A DNA stretch of 64,000 nt from Echinarachnius parma (lineage: Eukaryota; Echinodermata; Echinoidea; Clypeasteroida; Echinarachniidae): contig JBAMJV010008002.1 of assembly GCA_037951105.1 (NCBI GenBank), positions 1-64,000 of the forward strand, written 5' to 3'. The position numbers and the translations under genes were made by a program. The notes below the pieces were generated by a model that worked only from the letters and a program-made list of their open reading frames with translations, had not been told where the DNA came from and ran no database searches. This document shows, one piece after another, positions 1 to 11,806 of the stretch. Position 1 is the stretch's first letter; the number at the start of each line of letters is the position of its first letter.

Positions 1-77
1 CTTACTCAGCATTCTTGTACTTTTTCTCTGGACGATGTTAAGTATTAACTCTATATGTTTGAACCGTCCACCCACAG

Positions 78-280
78 TCCTGTAGCCGCTGCTCACCAGG
101 CAAGGAATGTCCAGACAGGAGTGACTCCTCCACCATAGCTGACTGTGCGGAGGGATACTACTAGCGTCGGTGCTCAGCAGGCCTGTACCATTTGCCTGCG
201 GGTACGCCTGTCCCTTCACATCCAGCTCATTACAGGAAGACATGCACAGACGGCTACTATGCCCTTGTGCAGGGTCAACG
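78..280 (+). pseudogene. Broken cysteine-rich exon
   Basis: AG before 78 and GTAAGA after 280. The start reads CSRCSPGKECPD and GYY, then TAG where TGC is expected. One extra A at the stop restores CVGAQQ, and a later shift restores CTDGYYALVQGQ. One- or two-base indels are enough to explain the damage. Confidence 0.7.
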
Positions 281-705
281 GTAAGAAATAAACTCAAAAC
301 ATATTGATTGTTATTCTCAGGAATTATATTAAAATATTAAAATTGATAGTTTTTTCTTATTAGTTATACTATCCTCTGTATTGATGTTTTCTTCTGCACT
401 ACATAACGTTGTATTTGTGAACTTTATTGTTACAAACTGTAAAGCTATGTGTAACCCTGTTAAAGGCTAGGGGGGCGAAATTGCGTATTCTTAAACACAA
501 ATGAATCATAGATTTTCTTGGGAGTGAACTACCAGCAGAAACCAAATATCTATGCGACATTTCGTTGAAATTGAAATTGTAAACTTTATTTTCTAATTGT
601 GTTGTTTGGTTTATAATCATTGTCCATATAGGGATGATGTAATTGTTGATATGTGGAGGATGTTTGTGAACACTGTGTATTCTTCTTTGGTCTTTGTTGT
701 CCCAG

Positions 706-793
706 GAGTGTACTGACTGCCCAGCCTAGTCAGTTCGTGTAATGATACAAGGGACCTCACCGAAGACTGTGACACAGGCTACTACAGTTTAGG
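706..793 (+). pseudogene. Broken cysteine-rich exon
   Basis: ECTDCPA then an in-frame TAG. In another frame DCDTGYY-S-L is visible, with Ser for the final Cys. Splice-like AG and GTAAGT borders are present. Confidence 0.6.
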
Positions 794-1180
794 GTAAGTC
801 ATCAACAAGATATTAATTTTTAAGCCTTTTCCAATATTGCATAATTTGAAATTCATAACAATATATATTTCCCGTCACAGTGAGGATAAACCCAGGAACT
901 TATTGTTTGATTGCTGCCATGAGTTGAATTAACATTACCTACATGTCAGTTTTATGTTGATGTAAGGCTGTCATATAAACATGCAACACAAATATATAAG
1001 TGATTTTCTGCGACAATGTTGCACTTACATTAATCTTGAAATTGGAGAAAATAAATATAAAAACATTTTCCATATTGTCATATATTGTTACAATGTTTCT
1101 GTATAATTTCACCATTGAATACACGATGCACACTTGATATCAGTTTCTTTGACATTTTCCTAGCTATTGTAGGTTTGCAG

Positions 1181-1332
1181 ACGGCATGCACACCTTGCCC
1201 CATCGGGCTACTACTGCCCACAGACAGACTCGGCGCCCGTCATCTGTGATGCTGGTTTCTTTAGCAACCAGGGTCCAGCAGTGCGTGCTAGGCCTGTGGA
1301 CCCTGGCTACTCCTGCTCTGAGGGGTCAACCA
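1181..1332 (+). pseudogene. Broken cysteine-rich exon
   Basis: ACTPCPIG followed by a one-base surplus before YYCPQTDSAPVICDAGFF. The end reads GYSCSEGST before GTAAGA. The frame cannot be joined without a shift. Confidence 0.65.
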
Positions 1333-1710
1333 GTAAGACTCACTGAAGGCTGTGTCGCCAAGGTAATTTATCTACTTGGCCTGTTCATGTAGTGGAATCA
1401 GGATCCCTTTCTATGCATATTGTGAATCTGTGCTGTTTTATTAGGCAACTTATGATAAATTGATGACATGTGCACTGTAATAAAAAAAAAAAATTAAGAT
1501 CATAGATAAATAGATATATAAGCCATGATTATATGTTGTACATTGTACATCACTTAAAACACTTGGATTGCACCATACTGTCAAGTACAATGTTATTATT
1601 AATGTAATGTCTTTTACAGAATTCTGGTAGGATCAAAAGGGCTTAGCCCCCAAATGTACTCTGTGTATTTTCCCAAAATGACAACTTTCCATGTTTCCAA
1701 TTATAGTCAG

Positions 1711-1770
1711 GGGGTACTACTGTGATGGGACCTATGGTAATAGGACAGGAGCTGTTTCAACTGTCAAAGC
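1711..1770 (+). pseudogene. Truncated copy of the exon at 1894
   Basis: GYYCDGTYGNRTGA-like sequence without a donor. It matches the neighbouring exon at 1894 but is cut after the sequon loop. Confidence 0.5.
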
Positions 1771-1893
1771 TTATACAGCACATTAAAACCTCAGTGTTAT
1801 GCGATATATGATTCAAACTTTTTCTACAATATTTTTGTGTATATTTTATGTAGTCTATTTGTAAAACAACATCTGTCCTTACTTTTATTGCAG

Positions 1894-2003
1894 GGTACTA
1901 CTGTGATGATGGTTTGAATGAGTTGCCTTGCAGCAGGGACCTATGGTAATAGGACAGGGGCTGGGTCCGCTGATGAAGCCTCGGCTGCACTGCCCCTCAA
2001 AGT
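1894..2003 (+). pseudogene. Broken cysteine-rich exon
   Basis: GYYCDDGLNELPC, then a shift into GTYGNRTGAGSADEAS. The final cysteines are lost and no clear donor is seen. About 550 bases to the right hold no recognisable exon. Confidence 0.55.
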
Positions 2004-2570
2004 GAAACAGAATCTGTTCAAGATACTTTGCTTTATAAATGTACTACAAGTATGTCTTGTGTATGACAAGGTAGTCTCACAGTCTCATTCAAAACAAATA
2101 ATTCCACAGCCCTGTTGCAGAAAAGTTGCAATCGATTGGTAAAGTCAGATCATGCAAATCTGATTGGTAAAAATGTGCATATTTTTCTGACTTTTGCATC
2201 TTTCTGCTACGTGGCCCAGGTCTGAAAGATAAGTTATGTTTTGTTTTTCTTCAAATATATTCAATATATTTGTCTTTCGGATGATTTCTAGCAATTCTGT
2301 GGAAAATTCTCGAAGTTATTTTGTTAAGGTTCCAGTCTTCAAAAGCAATTGTAATGTTGTTGAACATTGAATACAAATTTTTATTTGGTGAACTGAACAT
2401 CACTGAATAGTTTATAGAATGAGTGGAGTCCCTGTTACATTTGGGAGAATTATTCAAATCAACGTGTAAATCACCTTCGTTCTTATTCTGAATTTTAAAA
2501 ATCACTCAATAATAATGCTTATAAAGGAAGATGCAGTTATATGAATAGAAAGTATAACAATACATGTGAA

Positions 2571-2840
2571 TTATCACCTTTTTCTACCCCATTTTGGCTG
2601 TGATATTTCTGTCCCCGAGGACCCTGTGATTGGCAGTCAGGGGTGGAGTACTCTGTAGATTAACCGTCCCCTATGAGATTCTTAAATCCCATACACTTTG
2701 TACATAGCCCACTGGTTCCCTTAGACAAGGGCTAATTAAGAAGTCCAAACCTGTGATACTATCATTTGGGAACTAACTGCGAATCATCTTTTTGTACCCC
2801 AGTTTGTAGAGTATTTCTGTCCCCAAGACCCTGTGAAGAT
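2571..2840 (+). pseudogene. Two decayed copies of the exon start at 2941-3022
   Basis: Blocks at 2571-2652 and 2784-2838 repeat the intron end and the TATTTCTGTCCCC exon start seen at 2941-3022. No continuous frame remains in either. Confidence 0.5.
2660..2736. repeat. 72-base TTAA-flanked repeat, diverged copy
   Basis: TTAACCGTCCC at one end and a central ATCCCATACACTTTGTACAT followed by GCCCACTGGTTCCC match the intact copies at 21875 and 23016. The right TTAA is displaced by three bases. Confidence 0.55.
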
Positions 2841-2971
2841 ATTTATGTTAACCTCATCTAGCCACTCCGTTCCCTGAGTCCAAGGGTTTGAATATGAAGA
2901 TGCCAGTCATTTTGGAAGAAAGTATAAGATAAACATGTAGATTATCACCTTTTTCTACCACCATTTTGCAG

Positions 2972-3169
2972 GAGTATTTTCTGTCCCCATGGACCCGTAT
3001 TGGTAGTCGGCAGGTGGAGTACATGCTCAGCCCAGAGGGTAATTCTGTGAGGAGTCAACCTGCTACCTCCACTGAACTTCTTGCCCGTCCCGGAAAAATA
3101 TGATCAGGACTGGGAGCCGCCTATGAAAGCAACTGTGACCCGTGTCCTACGGATACTATGTCCATCTAG
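2972..3169 (+). pseudogene. Broken cysteine-rich exon
   Basis: Starts EYFLSPW where Y-F-C-P is expected (insertion of T). Ends with NCDPCPT and a shifted GYYV. Between them are stops in every frame I tried. About 440 bases with nothing recognisable follow. Confidence 0.55.
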
Positions 3170-3612
3170 TAGGATTCAAATGATTTAAGATTTAATCATA
3201 TGAATAAAGAAAACATAAAATACAGTTATGCATTCAATTATCTTGGGTAGGCCATTTGCAAGGTATTGTGTTTAAAAACCATTTAGAACATGTTTATCCA
3301 ATTAGGTGGTGAACAAGTTCAACAGAAACATAATAATACAATGCTTGCAATAAGTTGTATAACCATCATCAATATATAAGGATTCAAATGTGCAAACAGA
3401 TTATAAAACCCCTGACAATTGCTGATTTGAAGATAACGTTTGTATTGATGTGCTCAATAATGATGTAAAGAAAAAAAGCAGATGTCATACACACAGTGAT
3501 GAATGAGTCCTAATATCTTAATCAGTAATGATATGAAAAATTGTGTGGCCATGAAATACATTTTTTTGTTTGAATTTTCAGCAACTATTATGTTCTTCTT
3601 TGTTTTTCCCAG

Positions 3613-3729
3613 GAACCAGCCTACCCATCAAATTCCCAAGGGTCCACTCACCCTGTCCCTTGGCATACCACTGCCCTTGAGTGTTCCCCTGTCCAGGAGG
3701 TGATTGACACAGAGAGTGGAAGGGGCAAT
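3613..3729 (+). pseudogene. Broken cysteine-rich exon
   Basis: GTSLPIKFPRVHSPCPLAYHCP-like order is visible only by changing frame; the CP-x-GGD end precedes GTAAGT. AG precedes 3613. Confidence 0.5.
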
Positions 3730-3998
3730 GTAAGTATGCAATGAATCATTGTTTATGAGTTATTTCCCATAGTAGAGGGATTTTATATGATTCTTTAAGG
3801 AGATTGTTGTTCTATTTGTCTCATCATTCATAACACTTTGTTACGAGTGTATCACCCCAAGAGGTACAGCCATTTGTAATGAACAACTGTAATTACCTTG
3901 ATTAACTTATGAAGAGGATGCGTCAAAACTAATCCGACATTCTAGAGTTACACTTCTAGTTGCTCTCTGAGTTAAATCCCCGTTCTTCTTATTTGTAG

Positions 3999-4110
3999 CT
4001 CAAGCAGTGTCCCCAGGCAGGCTACTACTGCACACCCCAGGCCTGCCCCAATGGACATTCAACCCTGCAAGTGGGCCAGGATGCAGACACTGAATGTTAC
4101 ATTAACCTGT
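3999..4110 (+). pseudogene. Decayed copy of the exon at 4228
   Basis: CKQCP-like QCPQAGYYCTPQACPNGHSTLQVGQDADTEC-like content aligns with 4228-4426 base for base over about 100 bases. It is broken by shifts and lacks a donor. The 72-base repeat core (ACTTTGTACATACGCCACC) follows at 4139. Confidence 0.55.
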
Positions 4111-4227
4111 CTTTTACAAGATTTATAAATTCCTAATAGACTTTGTACATACGCCACCGCAGTTCCCGTGGGCAAGTGTAAAGAGATGAATAATTCCAAT
4201 TCCATCTCGTTTTCCCTGTATTTCCAG

Positions 4228-4426
4228 CTCAACTGGAATGCAAGCAGTGTCCAGCGGGCTACTACTGCCCCTCCGGTACGGGATACTCCACAGGCACTGC
4301 CCCATACGGGACATTCAACCCTGCAGTTGGGCCAGAATGAAGACACTGACTGTACGGCTTGACCGCTGGTTCTGCCTGCACCACACGGTGGCACTGGTGG
4401 AGCCTGATTTATTCTTGTATCTCAGG
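4228..4426 (+). pseudogene. Broken cysteine-rich exon
   Basis: QLECKQCPAGYYCPSGTGYST is clean, then a shift precedes PYGTFNPAVGPE and a TGA. The last part (DTDCTA) needs a further shift. The following 440-base gap shows nothing. Confidence 0.65.
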
Positions 4427-4869
4427 GTAAGACGGCATGATTATTAATATGTACTTTTGTTTTTTCATTGTTCAGAATTATTGAGGATGGTTTATCTTAT
4501 TGTTTATATTGTATTAGATATGCCAGTAAGTAATGTTACTAGTCACACATCACGGAGATATTCAATTTAATTTGTTTGGGTTTGGATGATTGTATGAGTT
4601 ACTCATGGTTATTGTGTTCCTAGTAAAATATGGATAATTATAGATAATCACTTACAGATGGTAAAGGAAAGTATATGTTCCAAAGTAATCAAGATAATAT
4701 TGTCCCTTTGGCAGCAATAGCTCAATTGAGGGATCCCGCAATGTCGGTCAAAAAATAGTTTGATCGAAAAAAGTTTGTGAACAATAAATGATATAAAAAA
4801 ATAAATGTACACAAGACTGTTTGTGATACATATGTTTTTTGTTGTGAATTCCATCTCTCTCTCTTCCAG

Positions 4870-4989
4870 ATACTTCTGTCCCCAGGGGAGTGACAGGTCC
4901 CAAGCATACGATCCAACCCTGTCCTGCAGGAACATTCAATGACCTTCCACGATCCGACACGCTGTCCTCCAGTGAGGAACAGTGAAGCA
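4870..4989 (+). pseudogene. Broken cysteine-rich exon
   Basis: YFCPQGSDRSQAYDP, then a one-base shift into PCPAGTFNDLPRSDTLSSSEEQ. TGA stops interrupt the first frame. Confidence 0.6.
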
Positions 4990-5260
4990 GGTTTTGCTTG
5001 CTATGAGATACACGATCAGCAGTTTTACCTCATATCTTGTCTAAATATACAAGTGTACCCAAGGAATTATTTGGAACACCTCGATAAAATCACTTTAATT
5101 TAAATGATGCTATAGACAAATTTTGAAGAAAATGTATGTAAAAAAGCCGCCTAAAATTTAATTGTAATGTGTTATTAGATGCTGCATTTCGTGAAATCAA
5201 GATAAAAATATAAGACCATTTTCGACAAATTCATAAAATAGATGATTTCCTATTGCTCAG

Positions 5261-5470
5261 GTGTCCAAAATAATTGGTGTGTTACTACTGTATGTGATGA
5301 TTGTGCACCCCTACATGTTGGAGAGTTGACTGTTCCACATGGACGGATACTTACATGCCATCCAGCAGAATGTTTAATGAATTCCACATCCGGACTGCTG
5401 CCTTCCAGTGTGAGACCTTCGAAGCGCAGGTTTCTTCTTCTTCTTCTTCGTACTGTGCAGAACCTCCTAG
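5261..5470 (+). pseudogene. Probable heavily decayed exon
   Basis: Preceded by TGCTCAG. CVTTVCDDC and a shifted PSSRMFNEFHIRTAAFQC resemble YC-x2-C and GTFN-x5-A-x-QC, but the match is weak. A (TTC)n tract at 5431 follows. Confidence 0.35.
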
Positions 5471-5882
5471 GAGTATAATCGCACAAGGGGCCTAAGTTTC
5501 CCTCCCTAGCAAAAGTTCATGACTGGCGTATTATCAATTCTCAAATTTTTGTGGTCAGTGATGCACCAATGAAAAGTATTATTCCCAAAACGTCAAGTGA
5601 CTTAATGTCATTGATTCACCTGCAAAGGCTTAATTACTTTCCTAGTATTCAAAACATTCTAACTAAACATTGCGTATGTCCCATTGTATATATAATTATT
5701 TTGTACACTAGGGGATAATTTGTCTGTTCGAAAATGTACTATAATTATCTGTACTTGGAAGCCAATTAACAGCCTCAACACTACTGACCTGGAAGTTGGA
5801 CCTAACAGAACTTTATTTTTTGTCACACTCATGTAGCAGATCCTTATAATCCTTATAATTCTTGTTAATCTTTGGGACGGAG

Positions 5883-6104
5883 GTCAACAAAAGCCTCCTG
5901 AGCTGTGCCCCGAGGCGCACTACTGTCCAGATGGGACTCAGCACTCAGACCATAACCCATGTCCAGCGGGATCATGGACTCAACCAGACCAACCTGAAAT
6001 CTTCTGAAGAATCTAAAGAGTGTCCCAAGGGGTACTACTGCCTAGAAGGGTCAACAGAACAACTAGATCTGTGTCCCACCGGTCACCTACTGTTCAGCAG
6101 TATT
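5883..6104 (+). pseudogene. Broken cysteine-rich exon
   Basis: PELCPEAHYCPDGTQHSDH, PCPAGSW, then a shift to NQTNLKSSEESKECPKG, YYCLEGSTEQLDLCPTGH. It needs at least two frame changes. The 3' border is unclear. Confidence 0.65.
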
Positions 6105-6209
6105 GTACTCATTGTAGTAATATTTAGTAGATGTCATGGAAACGGTAAAGGTTAGATTATTTGTGGCTTCAAATTGAAGCCATTGAAGAGTGGTTAAATT
6201 TTGTCTCAG

Positions 6210-6275
6210 AGGATACTTGCCTTGCGGGTCAACAGGCTACTCTTGTGGGTGTTCCACTGGTCACTAATATCCTGG
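6210..6275 (+). pseudogene. Exon fragment
   Basis: CTCAG followed by RGYLPCGSTGYSCGCSTGH-like codons in mixed frames. It resembles an EGYYC-EGST block. About 240 AT-rich bases with nothing recognisable follow. Confidence 0.35.
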
Positions 6276-6523
6276 AAGTACCTTGTCTTAAAAAGTCAAA
6301 AAATAACCCTGTACCTTGTCGACCTATTGCTACCCGCCTGTGATTTAAGCTAGTTTAATACTAAATTAACAGCTATACATTTACACTACCTTGATTAATT
6401 ATTACAAATAAATTTTAAAATAAGATTGGTATATTTTATGGAATAAAGTGATTTTATTTAATGAAAAAATGTATCATATTCTAGTGTATTAAGTCCATAC
6501 ATCAATGTACCTCGTGTCTCCAG

Positions 6524-6670
6524 GAACCCAGTCCGCCATGCAGTACCCTTGCCACTCTGCTCTACTCACAACGAGCAGGGTAAACATTAGATGGGAACAA
6601 TGTGTGGACTGCACAGAGGCTGCACTACTGGGCCCCTGAGGGCTCATCTTTACCAACACCATGTGCAAGC
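6524..6670 (+). pseudogene. Broken cysteine-rich exon
   Basis: GTQSAMQYPCHSALLTTSRVN then QCVDCTEAALLGP and TGA. The Q-x-A-x-QYPC block matches the exon 10/33 variant. Borders CCAG and GTAAGT are kept. Confidence 0.65.
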
Positions 6671-6968
6671 GTAAGTACATCTTATCTCCTCCATAACACA
6701 CTGTGAAAATGGATTTCTACACCAATAGTTACCCTTGACTATTGGACAAGTAGTTGTCTCAAAATTGTCCTTTAACCTGACTGTTTTCTGTTGAAGTTTG
6801 CAGTCCAATATAGAATTATTACAGAACCCACCGTTCCTTGTAAAGAATTACTTCGAATATCTATATTTATCATGTAGGTCATCTGATTTACTTGAGGTAA
6901 TAATCTGAAGTGTATATTTATAATAGGGGAATAAATGAATTTACATTTTGTAATACCTTTTCTTGCAG

Positions 6969-7090
6969 TGGAACGTTCCGAGAGGAGACTGAGGGCCAGC
7001 AGACACGGACTGTTCCACTTGCACTGAGGGCACTACTGTAATGCACCGGCAATGTGGGAACCTGCTGAGTGTCTCAAAGGGATCAATATC
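6969..7090 (+). pseudogene. Broken cysteine-rich exon
   Basis: GTFREETEGQQTRTVPLALRALL-type content: in the right frame it is GTFREETEGQ, DCSTCTEGHYC. TGA interrupts. About 370 bases without a recognisable feature follow. Confidence 0.55.
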
Positions 7091-7462
7091 AGTAGTTGTC
7101 TGTGTATGTGATTTTTAATTTTCTGCAGATGATGTACCACTTTTAAAGGGAGTGTTCATGATTTTACAAGCTGTTCAAATAGTCTCCAGTTATTTTAGAA
7201 CTTTGACTTGAAAAGGCGTACAGTATCTTACTGTATAATTAGATATACTGATTCAAAGCATTCTTCCCTGTTATCTACCACCTAACTGGCTTGATTAAAC
7301 GACTAAATGTATATAGGATTATAAATAAAACAGCAATCAAGAACAATTATATATATCAATATCAGTGAATCAAACACCTACATGTAGGTCCCATAGTAAT
7401 GTTAAATAAAAAAATGTAATTCATAATCACTGAGATTTTGGTAAAAATTAACTTTGCACCAG

Positions 7463-7655
7463 GACTGGGAGCTACTGACTGTACTAACATGTGAGGCAGG
7501 TTATTACTGTGATGACACTGGGCCACCACGCAAACCAACATGTACGCCTACAAGATCTGCCCTGCTGGGCCACTGTGACTATGGACGAACCGCTGCTCCT
7601 TGATCTCATCAACAACTACTGCCCTGTCTGGCTCATACTGTCTAAGGGGAGAAAG
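7463..7655 (+). pseudogene. Broken cysteine-rich exon
   Basis: LTCEAGYYCDDTGPPRKPTC in one frame, then ICPAGPL in another, and GSYCLRG near the end. GTAGCA donor-like border. The TGATGG microsatellite begins about 40 bases downstream. Confidence 0.6.
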
Positions 7656-7694
7656 GTAGCATACACTATTGTGTCTTTGAGATTGTAATCATAT

Positions 7695-8065
7695 ATGATG
7701 ATGGTGATGAAGATGATGTTAATGGTGGGGTGGGGTTGGTGGGGCGTAAAGGTGATGGAGATGGTGATTGATGATTGTGATGTGATGGTGATGGTGATGT
7801 GATGGCGATGATGATAAAGATGAGAGAATGTGGATGTGGTGTGATAATGAAGAGAAGTGGGTGATGAAGATTATTAATGATGAAGACAACAAAACGATGA
7901 AGATAATAATATAGATGCTGATGATGGTGATAATGAAGATTGTTGATGATGATGATGATGAGGATGTACATTGTAGATGCTGATGATGGGGGTGATGCAT
8001 ATTTTGATGAGAAGAATATGAAGAAGAAGAAGATGATGAGGATGATGCTGAGATTAGTAGATGGA
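7695..8065 (+). repeat. TGATGA/TGATGG microsatellite region
   Basis: Imperfect purine-rich GATGGTGATGAAGATGAT tract with interruptions. Open frames across it encode only repetitive Ser/His/Ile or Asp/Met and are not genes. Confidence 0.85.
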
Positions 8066-8304
8066 GATAATGAGTATATTATATCATAATCAACTATATT
8101 GTTTCAACTGATATAAATTTTGTCTATGTGTAGTTGAGGTGATGCGAGTGATGTGGTTTCAAGAGATGTTTAGTTTGTTGTCGATAGGCAAGTTGAAATA
8201 ATAATTTTTCATAAATATCATTCCAGAAATTTAGAATAAGTAAAGCAAAATGTTGGGATGATTGTGTACTTGATGTTCATGACAAGATTATTGTGTTATT
8301 GCAG

Positions 8305-8430
8305 GAGCATTCCCCGGGGAACTGCCCTAAGTGAACATTCAGTGATGGAAACCGGTCTATCCAGAAGTCAAATAGCCGAGATCTGTCCTGCTGTGCCAGT
8401 ACTAGCTCACCGCCGGGACTGACGTCTCCA
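8305..8430 (+). pseudogene. Broken cysteine-rich exon
   Basis: GAFPGELP then TAA; shifted reading gives GTFSDGNRSIQKSNS and CPAVPVLAHRRD. GTAAGT border intact. Confidence 0.5.
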
Positions 8431-8821
8431 GTAAGTTGCTATTATTAATTAATTCATTATTACATCAGTCTAGAGTAATAAGTTGTAATATCCCTCATAT
8501 AAGATGTACTAACTAAGTATGTGATTGGTTGATTGCGAGTGACATGTTAGACAATAATTTCTGCCAACATTGCCCCAGAGAGTGTTTGTAATTTCCTGTT
8601 AATCGATTCCTGTCATTCGTTGGTAGACCATCTTTTTGACTCTGATCGTTTTCCTTTTCTAGGACTTCAGCCAAAAGGAATAACTACCATTCTTTGTTCA
8701 TCTCGTACCCAACTTTAATGGAACATAGCAAACCGATGATTTTTATACACAAGACACAAACCCTGTGGAATCACAGTTTAAATATGTATTTACATCTAAA
8801 CTTGACTTACCCCCTCTACAG

Positions 8822-8900
8822 GCCGGTGATTGTCCAGGTGGTCACTACTGTCCAGACGGCACTGCTAACCCGTATGAGAACCTCATGTCCAGCCTCGTTC
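8822..8900 (+). pseudogene. Truncated copy of the exon at 9021
   Basis: AGDCPGGHYCPDGTANPYENLMSS is nearly clean for 24 codons but the exon ends in AT-rich sequence. It is about 199 bases from its sister copy and shares the preceding TTGACTTACCCCC intron end. Confidence 0.6.
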
Positions 8901-9020
8901 TAACTCAATGTAGAACTTAACATAGAAAACTGATATTTAGATATGAAGTACAGACACAAACAACAACCTGTTGAAGTAGAGTGTGGAATATGTTATTTTA
9001 ACTTGACTACCCCCCTAAAG

Positions 9021-9206
9021 GCAGTGAGCTGTCCAGAGTGGTCACTACTGTCCAGACGGCACTGCTGACCCGTATGAGAACCCATGTTCATCTCATTTCT
9101 CATAACTGCAGATCAGGAGAAAAACGCCCAGGGTGTAGCCTGTGCATTGCTGAGTACATACTGCCCTTAGATAGTGGCCTCGCATGGCCATAACGACTGC
9201 CCACAG
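9021..9206 (+). pseudogene. Broken cysteine-rich exon
   Basis: GSELSRVVTTVQTALL in one frame; GHYCPDGTADPYENPC in the other. NNDCPQ lies at the end before GTAGAA. About 430 bases of intron follow with nothing recognisable. Confidence 0.6.
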
Positions 9207-9638
9207 GTAGAACGGAATGATTGCACTTGTACTTCACCTGTACACGAATAATTATTTTGTATTCAACCCAATATCAAGCCGAGTTATATTATGACTCCAA
9301 CACATGTTGTTTTTTGCTTTTGATGAATGCTGTCCAACCAATTTTAGCTAACATTCAATTGCAACTTCAACTGCAGTGATTAGAATACAAAATAATGAAG
9401 GTTTATGAATCCTATGAAGAAACTGAATTCCATATAGGTTGGTACACAATCACAAAATTGAGGATTTCTGTGCCTGACAGTCACTTACAAAAGGTCAAGT
9501 GGTACTTGTGGATGGTATTCAGTATTTGGTAACAGGCTTTTTCCCAAAGAGCTGAAACAAAGAATATCTTGCATTTTTAAAGAAAATAATTACACTATGA
9601 CATGTATATTAATGTGTTTAACCTTTGATTCACTCTAG

Positions 9639-9842
9639 TCCTGGTCCATTCTGTCCAGCCTGGTTGTGCATACGCCCCAAGGCCTGCCCCACCCGGTACC
9701 TACTTACTCCACCCTCCTCTGCGGCGCGTGAGGAACTGTACACCCATGCCCAGGAGGGTACTACTGTGAGGGAGCTGGTAACTTGGAACCACAGAACGTC
9801 TGCGATGCTGGGTTCTACTGTAGCTGGAAGGCTGTGTCATCT
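9639..9842 (+). pseudogene. Broken cysteine-rich exon
   Basis: CPAGTYLLHPPLRR, NCTPMPRRVLL and CDAGFYC-WKAVSS are visible in alternating frames; GEGAGNLEPQNVCDAGFYC is the clean tail. GTAAGT follows. The next 870 bases hold no recognisable exon; open frames near 10238-10582 match nothing I know. Confidence 0.6.
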
Positions 9843-10715
9843 GTAAGTTATATTTTCTTTAATACAAATAATATTATATTGTTTTGTGTTACTCCATACA
9901 CTGAAATACAGACAAGCCTTTGACACAGTGTGTGTATAATGATCATATGTGACCTTACACCACAAAACGTCCAATAAGTCGGAAAACTGATTGTGTCTGC
10001 TTTCATAAAACATTAAAATAGAAGTCATTACCTTAAAATGGTATATCATTCGTCATATTGTGACTAGGAGCGATCCCTCTCAAATGAACACCAAAGATTT
10101 GGAATATGGCTGAAGCATTTTTAAGATAAGGGAGAAACGCGCGATTTATACGATCAGTTTCTATTGAAGGCCTGTGAATAAGATCACATTTATTAGATGA
10201 AAAATAAATATTTAAACATGATCTCCGACGCTAAAAAATGTTACAGAAGCTAGATTTAAAATATGCTTATTCAGGAAAGTACCAAAATCCTAAATCTCAT
10301 ATTTTGAAGAGAAATGTGTACTATCTTAGAGCTCTAATAATGAGAAACTACCACAGTGACATAACGGTCGTGTTTTGCGGTGTAAGGTCACATATAGAAT
10401 GGAACAAGAATGGTGGCTACGTTGAACAGAGACCTGTAAAGAAATGTCCAGATATTTTTGTCTCCTCTCTACTCAGTTTGGCTGCTGCAGGCAGGATGGC
10501 TACTAGCAAGATGTTGACTGTACAATGTAGCTATTATGTATCTTTAGGACCAGTGACTACTTATTATGTTATGCTTATGTGATTTATAGTAGATGTGTTG
10601 TTAGACTGATTTTGTTCTGATTATAACGCCGTGTACATGTACCATCAACACCTTGTCATGAATAACCATTACTTTATGCTATGCTATGCTTTCATTACCC
10701 TCCCTTTCTACACAG

Positions 10716-10859
10716 GCACCATGGGATGGTTGCACAAGGGGAGTATGTCCGAGTGTGCTACTGCCAGCGAGCTCTGCCTTCCTCGCCAACTGCCCCTGGG
10801 TACCTACAGTATCGCATCTGGCTCCAAGTCTCCGGAAGATTGCGTCGCAGTGACCCTGG
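10716..10859 (+). pseudogene. Probably broken cysteine-rich exon
   Basis: The exon is open but the Cys pattern is lost: GTMGWLHKGSMSECATAS. Shifted frames give EYVRVCYCQRALPSSPTAP and GTYSIASGSKSPEDC. It looks like a coding exon with shifts around it. Confidence 0.5.
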
Positions 10860-10872
10860 GTAAGGGACAACA

Positions 10873-11380
10873 ATGATGGTGATGATGATGAGAATGGTGG
10901 CGGTGATGATGAATGATGATGATGATGATGATGGTGATGGTGTTGGTGATGGTGATGGTAATGGTGATGTGATGGTGATAATGATAATGATGATGATGAT
11001 AGATGATGATGATGCTGATGGTGTTGGTAATGGTGTGGTGATAATGATGATGATAATGATGATGATAATGAGTGATGATGATGATGAGATGATGGATATG
11101 ATGATGATGATGATTGTGGTGTGGTGTCGGTGATGGTGATGGTGATGGATGATAATAATGATAATGATGATAGATTGATGATGATGATGATGATGATGTG
11201 ATAGAGATATGGTGGATGAAGACGATGATGTCCTGGTGATGATTTTTCGTGGTACTGTTGCTGCTAATCTAATGATGGTGATGATAGTGATGAATATATT
11301 GATGAAGATGGTAGAGATGGACGACACTGATGAAGATGATGTTAGTGATCAGTTGATGATGCTGACATGTGATGATCATA
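10873..11380 (+). repeat. Long TGATGA/TGATGG microsatellite
   Basis: About 500 bases of GATGATGATGG repeats starting 13 bases after a 5' splice-site-like GTAAGG. Apparent poly-Asp/Met (+) and poly-Ser/Ile/His (-) frames are by-products of the repeat. Confidence 0.9.
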
Positions 11381-11434
11381 ATAACGGTAATGATGATGCA
11401 ACCTATCCTCATTGTCACACATGTTCTTCCTCAG

Positions 11435-11740
11435 CTACTACTGTGCAGGTGATAACATCCTGAACCCACCGGCCCCTGCAACCATGGTTACTACTGCACC
11501 GGTGGCGCAGGTACCACCAATCCAGTAACGCGGTACCAGAAGGCCACTACAGTAAGAGTGCAGCATACAAGGCTGAGCCCTGCGAGCGAGGCACGTACCA
11601 AACTGCAATGGCGTCATCATCTTGTCTAGATTGCCCTCAGGGAGCCTATTGTAACGACTCTGGGACGGCGGTTCCTGAGCCCTTCTGATCGGCTCACTAC
11701 TGTCCGCCCACTGACCATCATCCCTATTCCGTGTCCTGAT
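11435..11740 (+). pseudogene. Broken cysteine-rich exon (long)
   Basis: 306 bases. YYCAGDNILNPPAP, then shifts through GYYCTGGAGTTNP, EGHYSKSAAYKAEPCERGTY and CLDCPQGAYCNDSGTAVPEP up to a TGA. GTAAGT follows. One of the best preserved broken exons. Confidence 0.7.
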
Positions 11741-11806
11741 GTAAGTCAGTGGATTTTAATCTGTCATTATTAGTCATGACTTTTGCAGGTAGTTTAAATC
11801 TGTTAA

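Noticed and set aside
10238-10582. 114-residue plus-strand frame between broken exons
   Set aside because: No cysteine rhythm or known motif; no splice or codon evidence.
10873-11133. Poly-Asp/Met plus-strand frame
   Set aside because: Same microsatellite read on the other strand; no start context or homologue pattern.
10758-11327. 189-residue minus-strand frame rich in Ser, Ile and His
   Set aside because: Lies on the TGATGA microsatellite; composition is purely repeat-driven.
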